From Piper betle (Eukaryota; Streptophyta; Magnoliopsida; Piperales; Piperaceae): a DNA stretch of 64,000 nt. Position 1 is the first letter of the stretch, and each line of letters opens with the position of its first letter. This document shows positions 1-11,151 of this stretch, in pieces. The stretch lies in the NCBI GenBank assembly GCA_033002965.1, contig JAURVB010008711.1, positions 62,001 to 126,000 of the forward strand, written 5' to 3'. A program made the position numbers and the translations under genes. Below the pieces are notes generated by a model. The model saw only the letters and a program-made list of their open reading frames with translations, was not told the DNA's origin and searched no databases.

Positions 1-1179
1 AAAAAGAAAGACAAAAAAAATTAATCAACCTAGTGTAGCTGATGTGAATCTTCTCAATGTCATACTACAAATAATGGTAAAGATAATTAGATTTTGGATT
101 TTAGATGCTCATTTTACATATGTCCAAATAAGGAGTGGTTACATGATTATCAAATCCCAATCATTTACTTCAAAAATCAAGTTTAGTTTTTTCAATGGCT
201 AATTTTGGTGCACCTTCAATTACCGTTCAACTACATGAACGATTGACCAAAGGTCAATCAAAGACTAATTTTTGCTCAAATTTGGAAGCTCAAAGCTCGA
301 GATGTGTAAAGTTTCAATTTGTGTGATTTTTTTAACGAACTTTAGAGGGTCCTCTGTCATCCTTCCAAAATTCAGCTAAAAACCACATATCCTGAAAGAT
401 ATAATTTTTATAAGTTGGGATGCTGATGATATATTCATTTGAAAAACGATTGGCTGCTGAACTCTTACATTAACCACTTTGGTTGGCAATGCTTTGCCGA
501 AGTAACTCCCAATCAACTTGTCAAAGTTTTTCCAAATTTTAGAAAACAATAATTTCTTATAAAAAACTCCATTTTGAGCGATTCTTAATGTGTTAGAAAA
601 CTCTTGATCTGCTCTACCATTTTTGGAAAATTTCATAACCAACTCTTTCTAAGTTAATAATTATAGCCTTTAAAAATGAGGAGTTTGCACAGGTTTCAAC
701 ATTAATAGAGACGAGTCCAAAAATAATCCTTGACCTTATACATTATAAAGAGTTTTTCTTATAGTTAAGTAGATATGATTTTGTTCACTAAATCAATATT
801 AACACCGCATAATCATCAAACTCCTTCGTCTCTATATTTTTGTCTCTAGTAGCCTCGAAGTCATCTTTTTCGATTTTTTTAGCGCCTTTATATAATATGA
901 GCCAATCTATGTTCTCAGACTTTTCATAATATATTTACATTACTTTAAAAATTCTAAATGATGATAATCAAAATGTAAGCTCCACAATTACCGTGGATAA
1001 TAATTTTTTGTTCGCATCGTATATGTCAAGCCCCAGTGATCCTTAGGACTAATGTGTAATCCACAAGTGGGTTAGGTTTTTGTGTTATTCTTGCCGTGGT
1101 AATGGAAGAAAGTTTGCTATAAAATTTTGGCAATTGCAACATCTCGCTGCAAATGGATACTTTTTTGTAGTAAAAACAC
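1..1179. other. AT-rich region, no gene recognised
   Basis: AT-rich sequence without a convincing gene. An 88-codon open frame lies on the minus strand at 376-642, but I do not recognise its product and see no exon partners. The stretch may be the interior of the CACTA-type element whose right end is at 1454; no transposase motif is visible to prove it. Confidence 0.4.
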
Positions 1180-1454
1180 CATAAGTAGCATTAGCAACAT
1201 ACTAATTGTATTTTAACACGAGCAACAGTCATACGAGCGTCAAGTCAACGCTACATATATATTGATTTGCAGCAGATGCTACAAACAGCTGCTACTATAA
1301 TGTCGCATCCGACACTGAACGCTACATTTGGTCACCTTTTGTAACGACATCTTATGTTGTGCTCCGTTTTTGGATGTAAATGCTATAAGCAGCGTCTGCC
1401 ACTTCCTTTTGTAGCATTTTCTAGTCGCTGCATATGATCAAGTCCCTTGTAGTG
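1180..1454 (-). mobile_element. CACTA (En/Spm, CMC) transposon terminus
   Basis: Read on the minus strand from 1454, the sequence starts CACTACAAGGGACTTG, the terminus form of plant CACTA elements. It is followed by a subterminal region in which short motifs (TGTAGC/GCTACA and GCAGC variants) recur about every 20-40 bases, as expected for TNPA-type binding regions. The element would extend leftward. I found no opposite CACTA end or 3-bp target duplication in the window, so the other end is outside it, deleted or too diverged. Confidence 0.6.
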
Positions 1455-1490
1455 ATTGATTTAGTCCCGTACAGAGAACGTGATATTTGG

Positions 1491-1492
<2 letters not shown>

Positions 1493-1523
<31 letters not shown>
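1493..1523. repeat. (TA)n microsatellite
   Basis: About 30 bases of alternating TA directly adjoin the left edge of the GC-armed element at 1524. A matching (TA)n tract abuts its right edge near 6744, so the element may have inserted into a TA-rich site. Confidence 0.9.
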
Positions 1524-1526
<3 letters not shown>

Positions 1527-1592
1527 AGTGCTACAGTGCAGTCTGCCTATTGTGGACCGTTGGATCTAATCCAACGGTCCACAATCAACCCA

Positions 1593-1940
1593 CCCCATCC
1601 CCCCCCCACCACCCACACCCACTTTCAGCCTCCCGTCGCCGCCCCCGCCGGCCGCCGTCGGCCCCGCCCGCCGCCGCCCGGCCCCTCGCCCGCCCCGCTG
1701 CGCCCGCCCCAACCGCTGCCCCTGCCCCTGCCCCCGCCGCCCGCCTGGCCGCCCCAGCCCCTGGCCCGCCCCAGTCCCTGCCCCGCCCCCAGCCCCGACC
1801 GCGCCGCCCCTGCCCCGCACCGCCGGCCGCCCTGCCCTGCCCGCTGGCCTCCCCGCCGGCTGCCCCCAGCCCCTGCCCCCGTTGCGCCGCTGCCTCTGCC
1901 CCGCCGGCCGCCCTGCCCCCCCCCCGCGGGTGGCCGGCGG
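1593..1940. repeat. C-rich left arm of the FAR1-bearing element
   Basis: A low-complexity block of CCCCGCC/GCCCCTG-type tandem motifs with extreme GC. Open frames here run on both strands and translate to Pro/Ala/Arg-rich or Gly-rich strings, so they are composition artefacts. It mirrors the G-rich block at 5724-6540. Confidence 0.8.
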
Positions 1941-2008
1941 CGAGGTCGCCGGCGGTGGGGTGGCGCGGCGAGAGAGAGCGGGAGGGAACAGGGGAGGGTA
2001 AAAACGTA

Positions 2009-2760
2009 ATAAAAATTTTACTCGGTCCCGACTCGAGTTAATATTACGAAATAAATTTAAAAAATAAAATTTTTTTAATAAATACTTGATTTGATCTCGC
2101 ACGAGATCGAGCTAATATTACGAAATAAATAAAAAAAATAAAATTTTTTATAATAAATACTTGATTCGATCTCGCACGAGATCGAGTCAATATTACGAAA
2201 TAAATAAAAAATAAAATTTTTTATAATAAATATTTGATTCGATCTCGCACGAGATCGATTCAATATTACGAAATAAATTTAAAAAATAAAATAATTTTGT
2301 AATAAAAACTTTATTCGGTCCCACACGAAACCGGCGCCGCACATTTCCCAGCAGGCCCATCCAGCCCCGAGGCGGCGACATTGTTGGCCAACGCGCTGCT
2401 GGCGGCAAGGTCGCCAGCAGGGGTGGCACGAACTCGAGTTAATATTACAAAATAAATTTTAAAAAATAAAATAATGTCATAAAAACTTGACTCGAGTCGG
2501 GATCGAATCAATAATATGAAATAAATTTAAAATATAAAATAATTTTGTAATAAAAACCTTACTCGATTATATGCGGGACCGAGTCAAGTTTTTATTACAA
2601 AATAACTTTATTACCGAATAAAATTTTATTACAAAATAAATTTTAACAAAAATAAAATAATTCCGTAATAAATTATTTTAACTCGAGTCAGGATCGAATA
2701 AAGATTTTATTATGAAATTATTTTATTTAATTTTTTTTGTAATATTAACTTAAGTCGGGA
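2009..2760. repeat. Array of ~75-bp AT-rich units, each with a short palindrome
   Basis: Units alternate an AT-rich stretch (AATATTACGAAATAAAT, runs of A, AATAAATA) with a GC-containing near-palindrome such as GATCTCGCACGAGATC. Copies of that motif start at 2093, 2168 and 2241, giving periods of 75 and 73. Later units carry variants such as CTCGAGTCGGGATCGA and a GC-rich insertion at 2325-2430. The arrangement resembles subterminal transposase-binding arrays; that function is an inference. A related array lies at 28260-28780. Confidence 0.75.
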
Positions 2761-3232
2761 TTGAGTCCTGACCCGCAGCCCTCGCCCCCGCCCCCACCCT
2801 GCAAGCCGCCCCTGCACCTGCGCCCACCCCGCCCCTGCCCCTGCCCCCGGCCCTGCCCGGAGATTGTAGTTAATATTCTTATAATATTAAATTAAAAAAT
2901 TGACTTGGTCGCGATTGTAGTTAATATTCTTATAATATTTAAATAAATCAAAAATCAAGACCAAGTTACAAGTACAAACTTACAAGTTACAAAAGTATGA
3001 AATTTGATTAAAGCAAATAACATTTCATGGTAACAAGTTACAAATTCGGAGCTATCATAGTGCATCACTGCTTTGACAATCGCCATCGCTCCGCCGACAC
3101 CCCTGAATAGCCTCCACGACTCCACTTTCAGATGGAACAAATTTTTGCCTATATATTTAAAAACAAAACATGGAAAATAATCACAAAAATATATATATAA
3201 CAAACATCAAAAGAAGGGTTTCTTAGGCAACA

Positions 3233-5411
3233 TTACCGTGATACAATTGCAGGGCAAGTGCGTTTATCATGCCCAACTCCCCGTTGATTACAACCATGGC
3301 ACAACCTATCTTTTCCCAAATGGTCCACTGCAAGTTCTTTACCACTCTTCCATCTTTTACCACTTCCTTTTGTCTTTGATTGTGCAGGTGGATGGACTTG
3401 TATTCCATGATGTAGTTGTATTCCATGATGCCGATCATCTACCACATCTTCTACCAATTTTTCTATCTCCAACAATTTTTGCTTGGCGAGTTCAAACTTT
3501 TCAGATGACGAATATGCCTTTTTGGCCCATCGATTAAATATACAGTGCAATTCTCCCCAATTTGAGAATAACGTTTTCTGACAATCACCATGAAGTTCCA
3601 CTCCCTCACCATCAAAAACAACTTCCTTTGCTATGTCAATTGTCCATCTCTTCATGATATACATTTCAGGAAAAATATCCCCCTCATTCAATCTAAGTAC
3701 ATATAGCAAATGTCTACAGGGCAAACCTTCACTTTCTAAAAGCTGACAACTACACGTGCATCTCCTATTAGCTCCTTTGTAAATAACATGTGAAACCAAG
3801 CCTTTACTATTTCTACAACATGTTACATCATACTGTTCAACATCCTCCCCATCTAATTTCTTATGAGATGAGCAACAAGCCATACTGTATTGTAGTTCTT
3901 CTTGAAACTTATAAAACACTTTTCGAGTATAAACTTTTGCCATCGTACATTCCATATTGAATGGGGTGACCAATTTAGGGCTTTTATATGTATTTTCATA
4001 TGCTTCTTTTGCCTCGTTCAATCTCTGTCTTTTAATAGCTCTCTCATATCTATGTATAAACTCAATGAGGCTATTTTTTTGTTCACATACCTTGAGTAAA
4101 ATGAGTTTTGGGATTCACTTCGTTGTGAACTTCTTATACCAGCTAAAAATATACCTTTACTATACACTGGCACCCAAGCATGACGAATTGCATATATAGA
4201 TTTCAACCACTCATTTCCCACTACACAATTGTCTTTCATTATTGCACTCCATTGTGATTCAAAGACTTCTTCGTTTTCCGCACCATAAATTAAACTGTGG
4301 AATGGCTCATAAAACTCCTTCCTGTGAGCAATTGCACCTAATTTTTCAGTCTCCTTCTTAAGGATATGCCAAATGCAAAGACGATGATATGTTGAAGGAA
4401 ATATCAATTTAATTGCTTTATCCATTGCCGGATCTTGGTCAGTAACAATTGCCCCGGGATGCCTTCCATCCATGCATTTTAAAAATGTTTCAAAAAGCCA
4501 CACAAACGATTCTGTCTTCTCATTACACAAAAATGCACATCCAAATGTAATTGTTTGCTTGTGATGGTTTACTCCGGTGAATGGGGCAAAAACAAGTGAA
4601 TATTTATTTGTATTATATGTTGTATCAAAAATGATCACATCTGAGTATAGCTGATAATTTTTCCTTGCAATTCCATCCGCCCAAAAACAATGTTTTAATC
4701 TGCCCTCATCATCCAATTCATAGCAATAAAAAAGGAGTTATTCATTTCTTTCATTTCCTCGAAGTGTTCCATCAATAATTGAGCATCAATTTCCTTTATC
4801 TCCTTTCTATATTTTGTCTGCACATTTCTAATATCTATCTCTGTACAACCAATATTTTCTGCCCCACCTGCTTCAATTTCTAGCACAGACATTAGTTGAG
4901 AAGTTTTGATGTTAGCCTCTCCGAATTGGTCAATCAAGTTTCGGTGCACACTTGTAACATGCCTATGTGCCCTGAGAAATTGAATTTTTGATGGTGTAAG
5001 GAGTGCATGACTATGTCCTTCTTCGAAAAACATGACATTCCATGTGCCCTCTTTATTCTTAGTTACCCTCATGCGTGCTTGACAACCTTCTCTTATTATA
5101 GGATGAGTTCTCTTTTGTCCTTTGTCAGGTATTTTTCTTTTTCGCTCATCTTCTCTGAAATGACCTTCTTTAGAACACACGAATACTTGTGACCATAACT
5201 CTTTTGTTCTCTTATGATAGTTTGTACTATGTTTACGTATACCAAAACCGGCCATTTTTGAATACCTACTGTATAAATCGAGTGCATCGTCCAAACAATC
5301 AAATTGCATCCCAACCTTCGGTTTGAACTCATCTTCTACAATAGGATAAATTGTTGTAATATTTTTGCTTATATCTTCTTCCTCGTATGCTTTATCTTCA
5401 AGCTTGTCCAT
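3233..5411 (-). CDS. FAR1/FRS-like protein (MULE transposase with FAR1, DDE and SWIM domains), two single-base frame breaks
   Basis: The start is ATG at 5411 (MDKLEDKAYEEED). An N-terminal FAR1 DNA-binding (WRKY-GCM1-like) domain includes GFGIRKHSTNYHKRT and CQARMRVTKNKEGTW. A MULE-type DDE transposase core follows, with Asp in VIIFDTTY, Asp in GAIVTDQDPAM, a CIWH motif and Glu in AENEEVFESQW. Next comes a SWIM zinc finger (CTCSCQ...PCRH) and a C-terminal C-x2-C-x6-H-x4-C knuckle. Total length is about 726 residues, as expected for the family. The frame breaks twice, each consistent with loss of one base: at the A-run 4728-4733 and the T-run 4074-4080 (plus strand). Conserved protein continues in the new frame on both sides. 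No intron is needed. FAR1/FHY3 relatives are MULE-derived transcription factors. Because this copy sits between inverted GC arms, an active or recently active transposase is as likely as a domesticated regulator. Confidence 0.8.
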
Positions 5412-5723
5412 TCTTAAAAAAATATAAAATTTATAAAACCTAAGATTATTTTCAATTAAAATAAGTGTAATAAACATGCTTTAATTAAGTCAAAATATTT
5501 TTAAAGACTTAACTCTAACCTGATTTTCGTATTCTGAAAGATGTAATTTTGGCGACCTCGACTCCCTGTGACCTGAAAAATATAAATTTACCGTCAAATA
5601 TAAATACATGCCACAAAAGCCCAGAAAAAAAAATTTAACTTTACCGTTCAAAACTAGCAAACTCGCACGTGACCGAGTCAATTTTTTTATGACTCGAGTC
5701 GGGACGACCGCGGCGGGTTATTG

Positions 5724-6540
5724 CAGTGTCGCAGGTGTGGCAGGGGGGCCGCGCGCGGATGGGGGCGCAGGGCGGCGAGGGGCGGGGCAAGGGTCAGTGG
5801 GGGCCGGGCGGATGCGGGCGCAGGGCGGCGACGGGCGCGGCAAGGGGCAGTGGGGGGCGCGGCGGCAAATGTGGGAAGGGCAGGGGAGGGAGGGACGGCA
5901 GGGGTGGGGAGGCAGGGGAGGGAGGGGCGCAGGGGGCGGGAGGCGGGTTAGAGCGCGGGGGCCGGGGGACGGCGAGGGGAGGGCAGGGGGCCTGGACCGG
6001 TGGGGGGCAGCAGGCGGCAGACGGCGGCGGGGGCGGGAGCGGGGCGTGCGGCAGGGGCGGGGAGACAGGGGATTGGCAGGGGGCGGGATGCGGGGCACGG
6101 CGCGGGGGCCGGGGGCGGCGACAGGGGGGCCAGGGGCCTGGGCCGGGGCGGGGGCAGAGGGCGCCCGCGGTGGCGGCGGCGGGTTTTGTGAGAACAGGGG
6201 AGGGAAGGAAAGGGGGGGGCAGGGGGCGGGGACGACGGTGGACGGCGGGGTGGGGGGCGGCGACAGGGCAGGGCGGGGGCAGGGGCGCACCCGCGGCGGC
6301 GGCGCGGCGGGGCAAGGGCGGCGGGTTTTGTGAGAACGGGGAGGGAAGGAAAGGGGGGGCGGGGACGACGGTGGACGGCGGGGGGGGGGCGGCGACAGGG
6401 GGGGCAGGGGCCTGGGCCGGGGCGGGGGACGGCGGGGGCAGGGGGCGCGCGCGGCGGGTTCTGTGAGAAGAGGGAAGGAAAGGGGGGGGGGCGACGGGGG
6501 GACGGCGGGGTGGGGGGCAGCGGAGGATGGGTTGGACGGG
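5724..6540. repeat. G-rich right arm of the FAR1-bearing element
   Basis: Highly G-rich sequence with internal near-repeats, including GCGGCGGGTTTTGTGAGAAC at about 6178 and 6307 and a variant near 6454. It begins right after an ACTCGAGTCGGGACGA motif at 5694, the mirror of the left arm's junction near 2030. Long open frames on both strands (Gly/Arg- or Pro/Ala-rich) are composition artefacts. Confidence 0.75.
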
Positions 6541-6741
6541 TCAGTGGCGGGCCCTCCTCTTTATAGAATCGACGAGCGGCGGGAACGGCGGGCGGGAAGC
6601 GACGGCGCGCGGGAACGGCTGGGCGGGGTCGGGAAGCAGGAATTTTTGTCGACGAGGGGGGGGGTATTTTCGTTGTGGGCCGTCGGATCGCGATCATGCG
6701 GTGCCCCAGTGCGCTGTGTTTTCACGTAGCGCACTATAATA

Positions 6742-6743
<2 letters not shown>

Positions 6744-6780
<37 letters not shown>

Positions 6781-6949
6781 AAGAAATAATTTTTTTAATT
6801 TGTAAAAAAATATGAGAAAAAATTGTTTTCTATCCAGAAGAAAAGAAATTTAAAAAAAGTTAGAACCCGTCATACAATTTTTTTCATTTTTGTTTAATAT
6901 GCAACAAAAATAGGTAAACAATTGATGTTCCTTTTCTTTCTCAAGTTAA

Positions 6950-6982
<33 letters not shown>
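6744..6982. repeat. Two (TA)n tracts flanking ~170 bp of AT-rich DNA
   Basis: (TA)n at about 6744-6777 and again at about 6955-6982, with AT-rich sequence between. The first tract abuts the right end of the GC-armed element. Confidence 0.85.
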
Positions 6983-6984
<2 letters not shown>

Positions 6985-7054
6985 CTACTTATAACTACCT
7001 ACTCATAACTCCTCAATCTAAACCGTTAGATATAAAATTAGTGGTCATGATGTA

Positions 7055-7568
7055 TGTAACACCCTTATTCGGCTCAAAAGATGGACTAAATCGTGATATT
7101 ATAATTCGAAAAACTATTAGTTAGACTATCACGTACAAATTTTACATAATCGAATCTCAACTCCTTAGGAGGCATAAGATGGATACCTTATTGAGTTGTT
7201 ATCAAATGCACAAAGAATCATAATAGATAGGTCAGATCCTAAATCTATGGTTAATGAATGAGTTCTCTGAACAATAAAAGAGATAGCACCTTCTCTGTGA
7301 TTGAGAGGGTGACTTAAATATTATAATCGCTCTGAGCTACGTAAAGGCAACATCTCTGAATAAAGCTAAGAGGTTGAGTTCTTAAAATATGTTGTGATAT
7401 AATCTAGTTTATATACTTAGCTTCAGTAATTGGATTAAGTAATTTAATTACTTGATGTGGATTATTGCAATAACGTAAATACTACCTTGTGGTTACCTTT
7501 TCCACATACCCCGCAAGGAAAGAATTAACAGAGAGGCATCAATGGATGCTAGGGCATCATACCCTAAC
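7055..7568. mobile_element. Gypsy-like LTR fragment (TGTAACACCC start)
   Basis: It begins TGTAACACCCTTATTCGGCTC, the same type of start as the intact Gypsy LTR at 33361 (TGTAACACCCCGTTTCGGCTC). The following sequence is diverged, with only patchy resemblance. It ends where the inverted LTR structure starts at 7569. No target duplication was found. Confidence 0.45.
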
Positions 7569-8379
7569 TGTAAAACTCGTGATTCTAATCAAGGTTTTAT
7601 AATCTGAACTGGTTGGTTCAACCATTATTTTCAGTCAAGTTAAGTTTTAATTACGAGACGACCATTTATTTTTCTCACCAACCATTCGTTTTTCTCACCT
7701 AACCATTCGTTTTTCTCACCTAACCATTCATTTGTCTCACCCTGACATTTATGTATTCCACACTATCACGATTCAACCGCCATCCTTTTCAACCAACTTC
7801 CTTCTTCTTTTTCTTCCTTCTCTTTTCCCCCATGATCCTCACTCAAGCTGGCCACAACCTCGTCTCCATTATCTATATATTCCACACTGTCACCATTCAA
7901 CCACCACCATCCTTCTCACCCAACTTTCTTCTTCTTTTTCTTCTTCTCTTTTCCCCCATGATCCTCACACAAGCCGACTACAACCTCGTCGCCATCACCA
8001 CATAACTGGCAATTAGGTACGGAGTAGGAGCTCACTATTTAGGTGCATAGATACACTTAGAGCTTCTACCAAGTCCGTTTAGGACCTGCCCCTAATTTAT
8101 TTTTCTATTCTATTGTGATTAACTTTTTACAGAGTGTAGGACAAGTTGAATGGTGTTTTATCGGATCCCACTTAGCTCAAGTCATTTAGTTGAATAATTT
8201 TTCGAATTAATAACCCTCGAGAATAAGATCCCTCGATTATGTTTTTGAAAACAAGATCCACCACAAGTTGCCTTTGGGCCTATTATATAAATCCCTACCA
8301 GTACCTATATATGTGTGTGTGTGTGTGTGTAGTTTTTGTGTTTTCTAATAACCGTATTATGCAAGCGAACACGTGCCAG

Positions 8380-8795
8380 TTGAAGCCGCCGACAACCATG
8401 TTACGCAAGTAGCATGTGCCAGTTGTAAGCCGGGAATCCCAACAACCATGTGATGCTAGCGACATGTGCCCGTCTAATCCGCCAACAACCATGCTATCCA
8501 AGTTGCATGTGCCTGTCGTAAGCCGGGAATCCTGACAACCATGCTACACAAGTGGCATGTGCCAGTCAAAGCTGCCAACAACCATGCTACGTAAGTACCA
8601 TGTGTCAGTCGTAAGCCAGGAATCCCGACAACCATGCTTCGCGAGTGGAATATGTCAGTTGTAAGTCAGAAATCCCGACAACCATGCCATGCAAGTGGCA
8701 TGTGCCAGTCGAAATCGCCGACAACCATACTGCGCAAGTAGCATGCGCCAGTCGTAAGCTGGGAATCCCGGAAACCGTGCTACGCGAGTGGATAT
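8380..8795. repeat. Dimeric tandem subrepeats in the left fold-back arm
   Basis: About nine copies of a CAACCATGCTACGCAAGTGGCATGTG-type unit alternate between two versions. One contains GTAAGCCGGGAATCCCGA (about 50 bp) and one contains the shorter GAAGCCGCCGA (about 43 bp), so the higher-order period is about 93 bp. The intact LTRs at 33361 and 38325 carry only one such unit. Confidence 0.75.
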
Positions 8796-10144
8796 GAAAG
8801 TAAGAAAAAGAGCTTAAGATATGACAATAGCCCCACGGGACCAAAATGAGAAATGAGAAAATGTCGAGAGAGGCATCAGTAGCAGCAAATCAGTTCAGTT
8901 AAAGTTGATTTTAGTCCAATAGATGCCCTGCAGAGATTTCAAGATGTTTTCTTTCATATGAGAGTTTGCCCTCATAGCCAGTTTGATATTAGTTATAATT
9001 TTTGGACCAATAACACTCGTTACTGACGTGTTTTTATAATATATGTAGGTGATGATCATGAGTAGGATGAGCCAACCTGGACAGAAGAGTAATGAGGTCT
9101 CTTGCATACACACATCAGACGATAGAATGTTAATATTTTATTTATATTGTCATTATATTAAGAATGATGTGATGTAATGCAAAGTATGATAATACGATAG
9201 TGATATTATGATAGTCGAATAATAAAAGTAAAATGTGAATAGAATGATGAAGGGGAAATTTTGTTCGTTCTATTTTTTGGGGAATTTTTATCGACTATAT
9301 CGTACTTACTTTGTTTTGTAAACTAGTTGTCATTCCATCTATGTAGTAGCATGCTAGGTTTATTTTTTGTATATTTATCTATGCATAGAGATAGACATCT
9401 TCCATCTCGAGACACCAAGAGTAGATCCGCAAGGTTAGGTTCAGGTTAGTTGACTTAACCGGGACCAGTGACATTCCAGTTTGGTTCTCAAGCATGAACT
9501 GGATGATTCTACAGATCTACTCTCGGAGTCTCGAGATGTAAGATGCCTATCGCTATGCTTAGATGAATGCATAAAAATAAACCTAACATGCTACTACCTG
9601 GATGACATGTCAAAACATTTAATTCAATCACATCAAAATATTCTTGACATTTGGGTCTCGACTCACATATTGATGCTATTCATATTTCACTTTTATCATT
9701 TGACTAGCACACTAATATCTATTTCAAATTATAATATCACTATCTATTTCTATTTACCACAATCTTCATCATAAGTATTTTTATTGTTCATAACAACACA
9801 ATTAAAATAGTCAAAACAAATATTCGATCGGCACATGTGCATGTATGCAAGAGACCTCATTACTCCTCCGTCCAGGCTGACTCATCCTACTCATGATCAT
9901 CACCAACATATATTATAAAAACATGTCAATAACGAGTATTACTAGTCCAAAAATATGAATAATATCAAACTAGCTATTAGAGTAAACTCTCATATAAAAG
10001 AAAATATTGTGAAATCTCTAAAGGGCATCTACTGAACTGAAATCAACTTTAATTGAACTGATCTGCTACTACTTTCTCGGCATTTTCTCATTTCTCTTTG
10101 GTCCCATGGGGCGACTGTCATATCTTAAGCCCTTTTTCTTACTT

Positions 10145-10600
10145 CCATATCCACTCGCGTAGCACGGTTGTCGGGATTCCTGGCTTACGACTGCCGCATG
10201 CTACTTACGTAGTATGGTTGTCAGCGGCTTCTGACTGGCACATGCCACTTGCGTAGCATGGTTGTCGGGATTCCCGGCTTACAACTGACACATGCCACTT
10301 GCATAGCTTGGTTGTCGGGATTCTCGACTTATGACTGATACATGGTACTTATGTAGCATGGTTGTTAGCGGCTTCGACTAGCACATGCTACTTGTGTAGC
10401 ATGGTTGTCGAGATTCACAACTTATGACTGGCACATGCTACTTGCATAGCATGGTTGTTGGAAGCTTCGACTGGCACATGTTGCTTGCGTAATATGGTTG
10501 TCGGTATTTTTGACTTACGACTGGCACATGCCATGTGTGTAGAATGGTTGTTGGCTGCTTCGGCTGGCACATGCTCGCTTACGTAGTACGGTTATTGAAA
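10145..10600. repeat. Dimeric tandem subrepeats in the right fold-back arm
   Basis: Reverse-complement counterpart of the array at 8380-8795: CTTGCGTAGCATGGTTGTCGG units, alternately followed by GATTCCCGGCTTACGACTG or by GCTTCGACTG. Unit order and number differ slightly from the left arm, so the arrays have changed since the arms formed. Confidence 0.75.
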
Positions 10601-11151
10601 AATGTGAAAATTACATATATATTGGTTTTGATAGGGATTTATATAATAGGCCCGAAGGCAATTTGTTGTGGATCTTGTTTTCGAAAAACATACTCGAGGG
10701 ATCTCATCCTCGATGGTTATTAATTCAGAAAGCTATTCGACTAAATAACCCGAGCTAAGTGGGATCAAATAAAACACTACTCAACTCATCTTACAATATG
10801 TAAAAATTAAATCACGATAGAATTGACAATAAATCAGGGGCGAGTCTTAAATGGACCTGGTAGAAGCTCTAAACGTATCTTAGTGCCTAATTGGTGAGCT
10901 CCTACCAATTAAAATGAGTGGGAAGAAAATGAGTGGTGAGTGAGAAAAATAAATGGTCAATTGAGAAAAACGAATGGTCTGTGAAAAAAATGAATGATCG
11001 TTGAGAAGAAAAAATTGTCATAGAGAAAAAATGAATGGTTGTCGAGAAAACGAATAGTCGTCTAGTAATTAAAACTTAACTTGATTAAAAATAATGGTCT
11101 AACCGACCGGTTCAGATTTATAAAACTCTAATTTGAATCATGGGTTTTACA

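Larger units (their letters stand above)
1524..6740 (-). mobile_element. Probable autonomous Mutator-like element with GC-rich inverted arms and a FAR1-type transposase
   Basis: Both edges abut (TA)n tracts. Read inward, the two ends share a similar block: a GATC-containing palindrome followed by ATCC(A/G)ACGG(T/C)CCACAA, at 1560-1592 on the plus strand and at 6678-6702 on the minus strand. Inside it the left arm (about 1593-1940) is almost pure C-rich sequence and the right arm (about 5724-6540) almost pure G-rich, so the arms are inverted relative to each other. Further in are ACTCGAGTCGGGA-type palindromes on both sides. The only gene is the FAR1/MULE-transposase ORF at 3233-5411. Long inverted ends around such a gene fit a Mutator-like element. 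The exact termini and a 9-bp target duplication could not be fixed because of the flanking TA repeats. The alternative is a domesticated FRS gene that merely lies between two GC-rich repeats. Confidence 0.55.
7569..11151. mobile_element. Large fold-back of two Gypsy LTR copies, head to head
   Basis: The left arm (7569 to about 9478) starts TGTAAAACTCGTGATTC and is the reverse complement of the right arm (about 9479-11151), which ends GAATCATGGGTTTTACA. Matching landmarks occur in mirror order: the CTCGAGAATAAGATCCCTCG block (8217 and 10693), the GAGACCTCATTACTC block (9093 and 9851), and the centre blocks with TAGCATGCTAGGTTTATT (9347) and AATAAACCTAACATGCTA (9576). Both arms are diverged relatives of the LTR at 33361-36204 and 38325-41167, sharing the AATAGGCCCGAAGGCAA and GACCTGGTAGAAGCTC blocks. 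Each arm lacks the first tens of bases of the LTR at the centre. No gag or pol lies between them. Confidence 0.75.

Noticed and set aside
376..642. 88-codon minus-strand open frame as a transposase fragment
   Set aside because: I could not match it to a transposase domain; only its position near a CACTA end suggests the idea.
1434..2102. Overlapping open frames of 178-191 codons on both strands
   Set aside because: They are Pro/Ala/Arg-rich or Gly-rich translations of a low-complexity C-rich block and part of a TA microsatellite; no domain, and equal quality on both strands.
5608..6729. Open frames up to 249 codons, both strands, in the G-rich block
   Set aside because: Stop-free because of extreme GC composition; Gly/Arg or Pro/Ala strings without domains.
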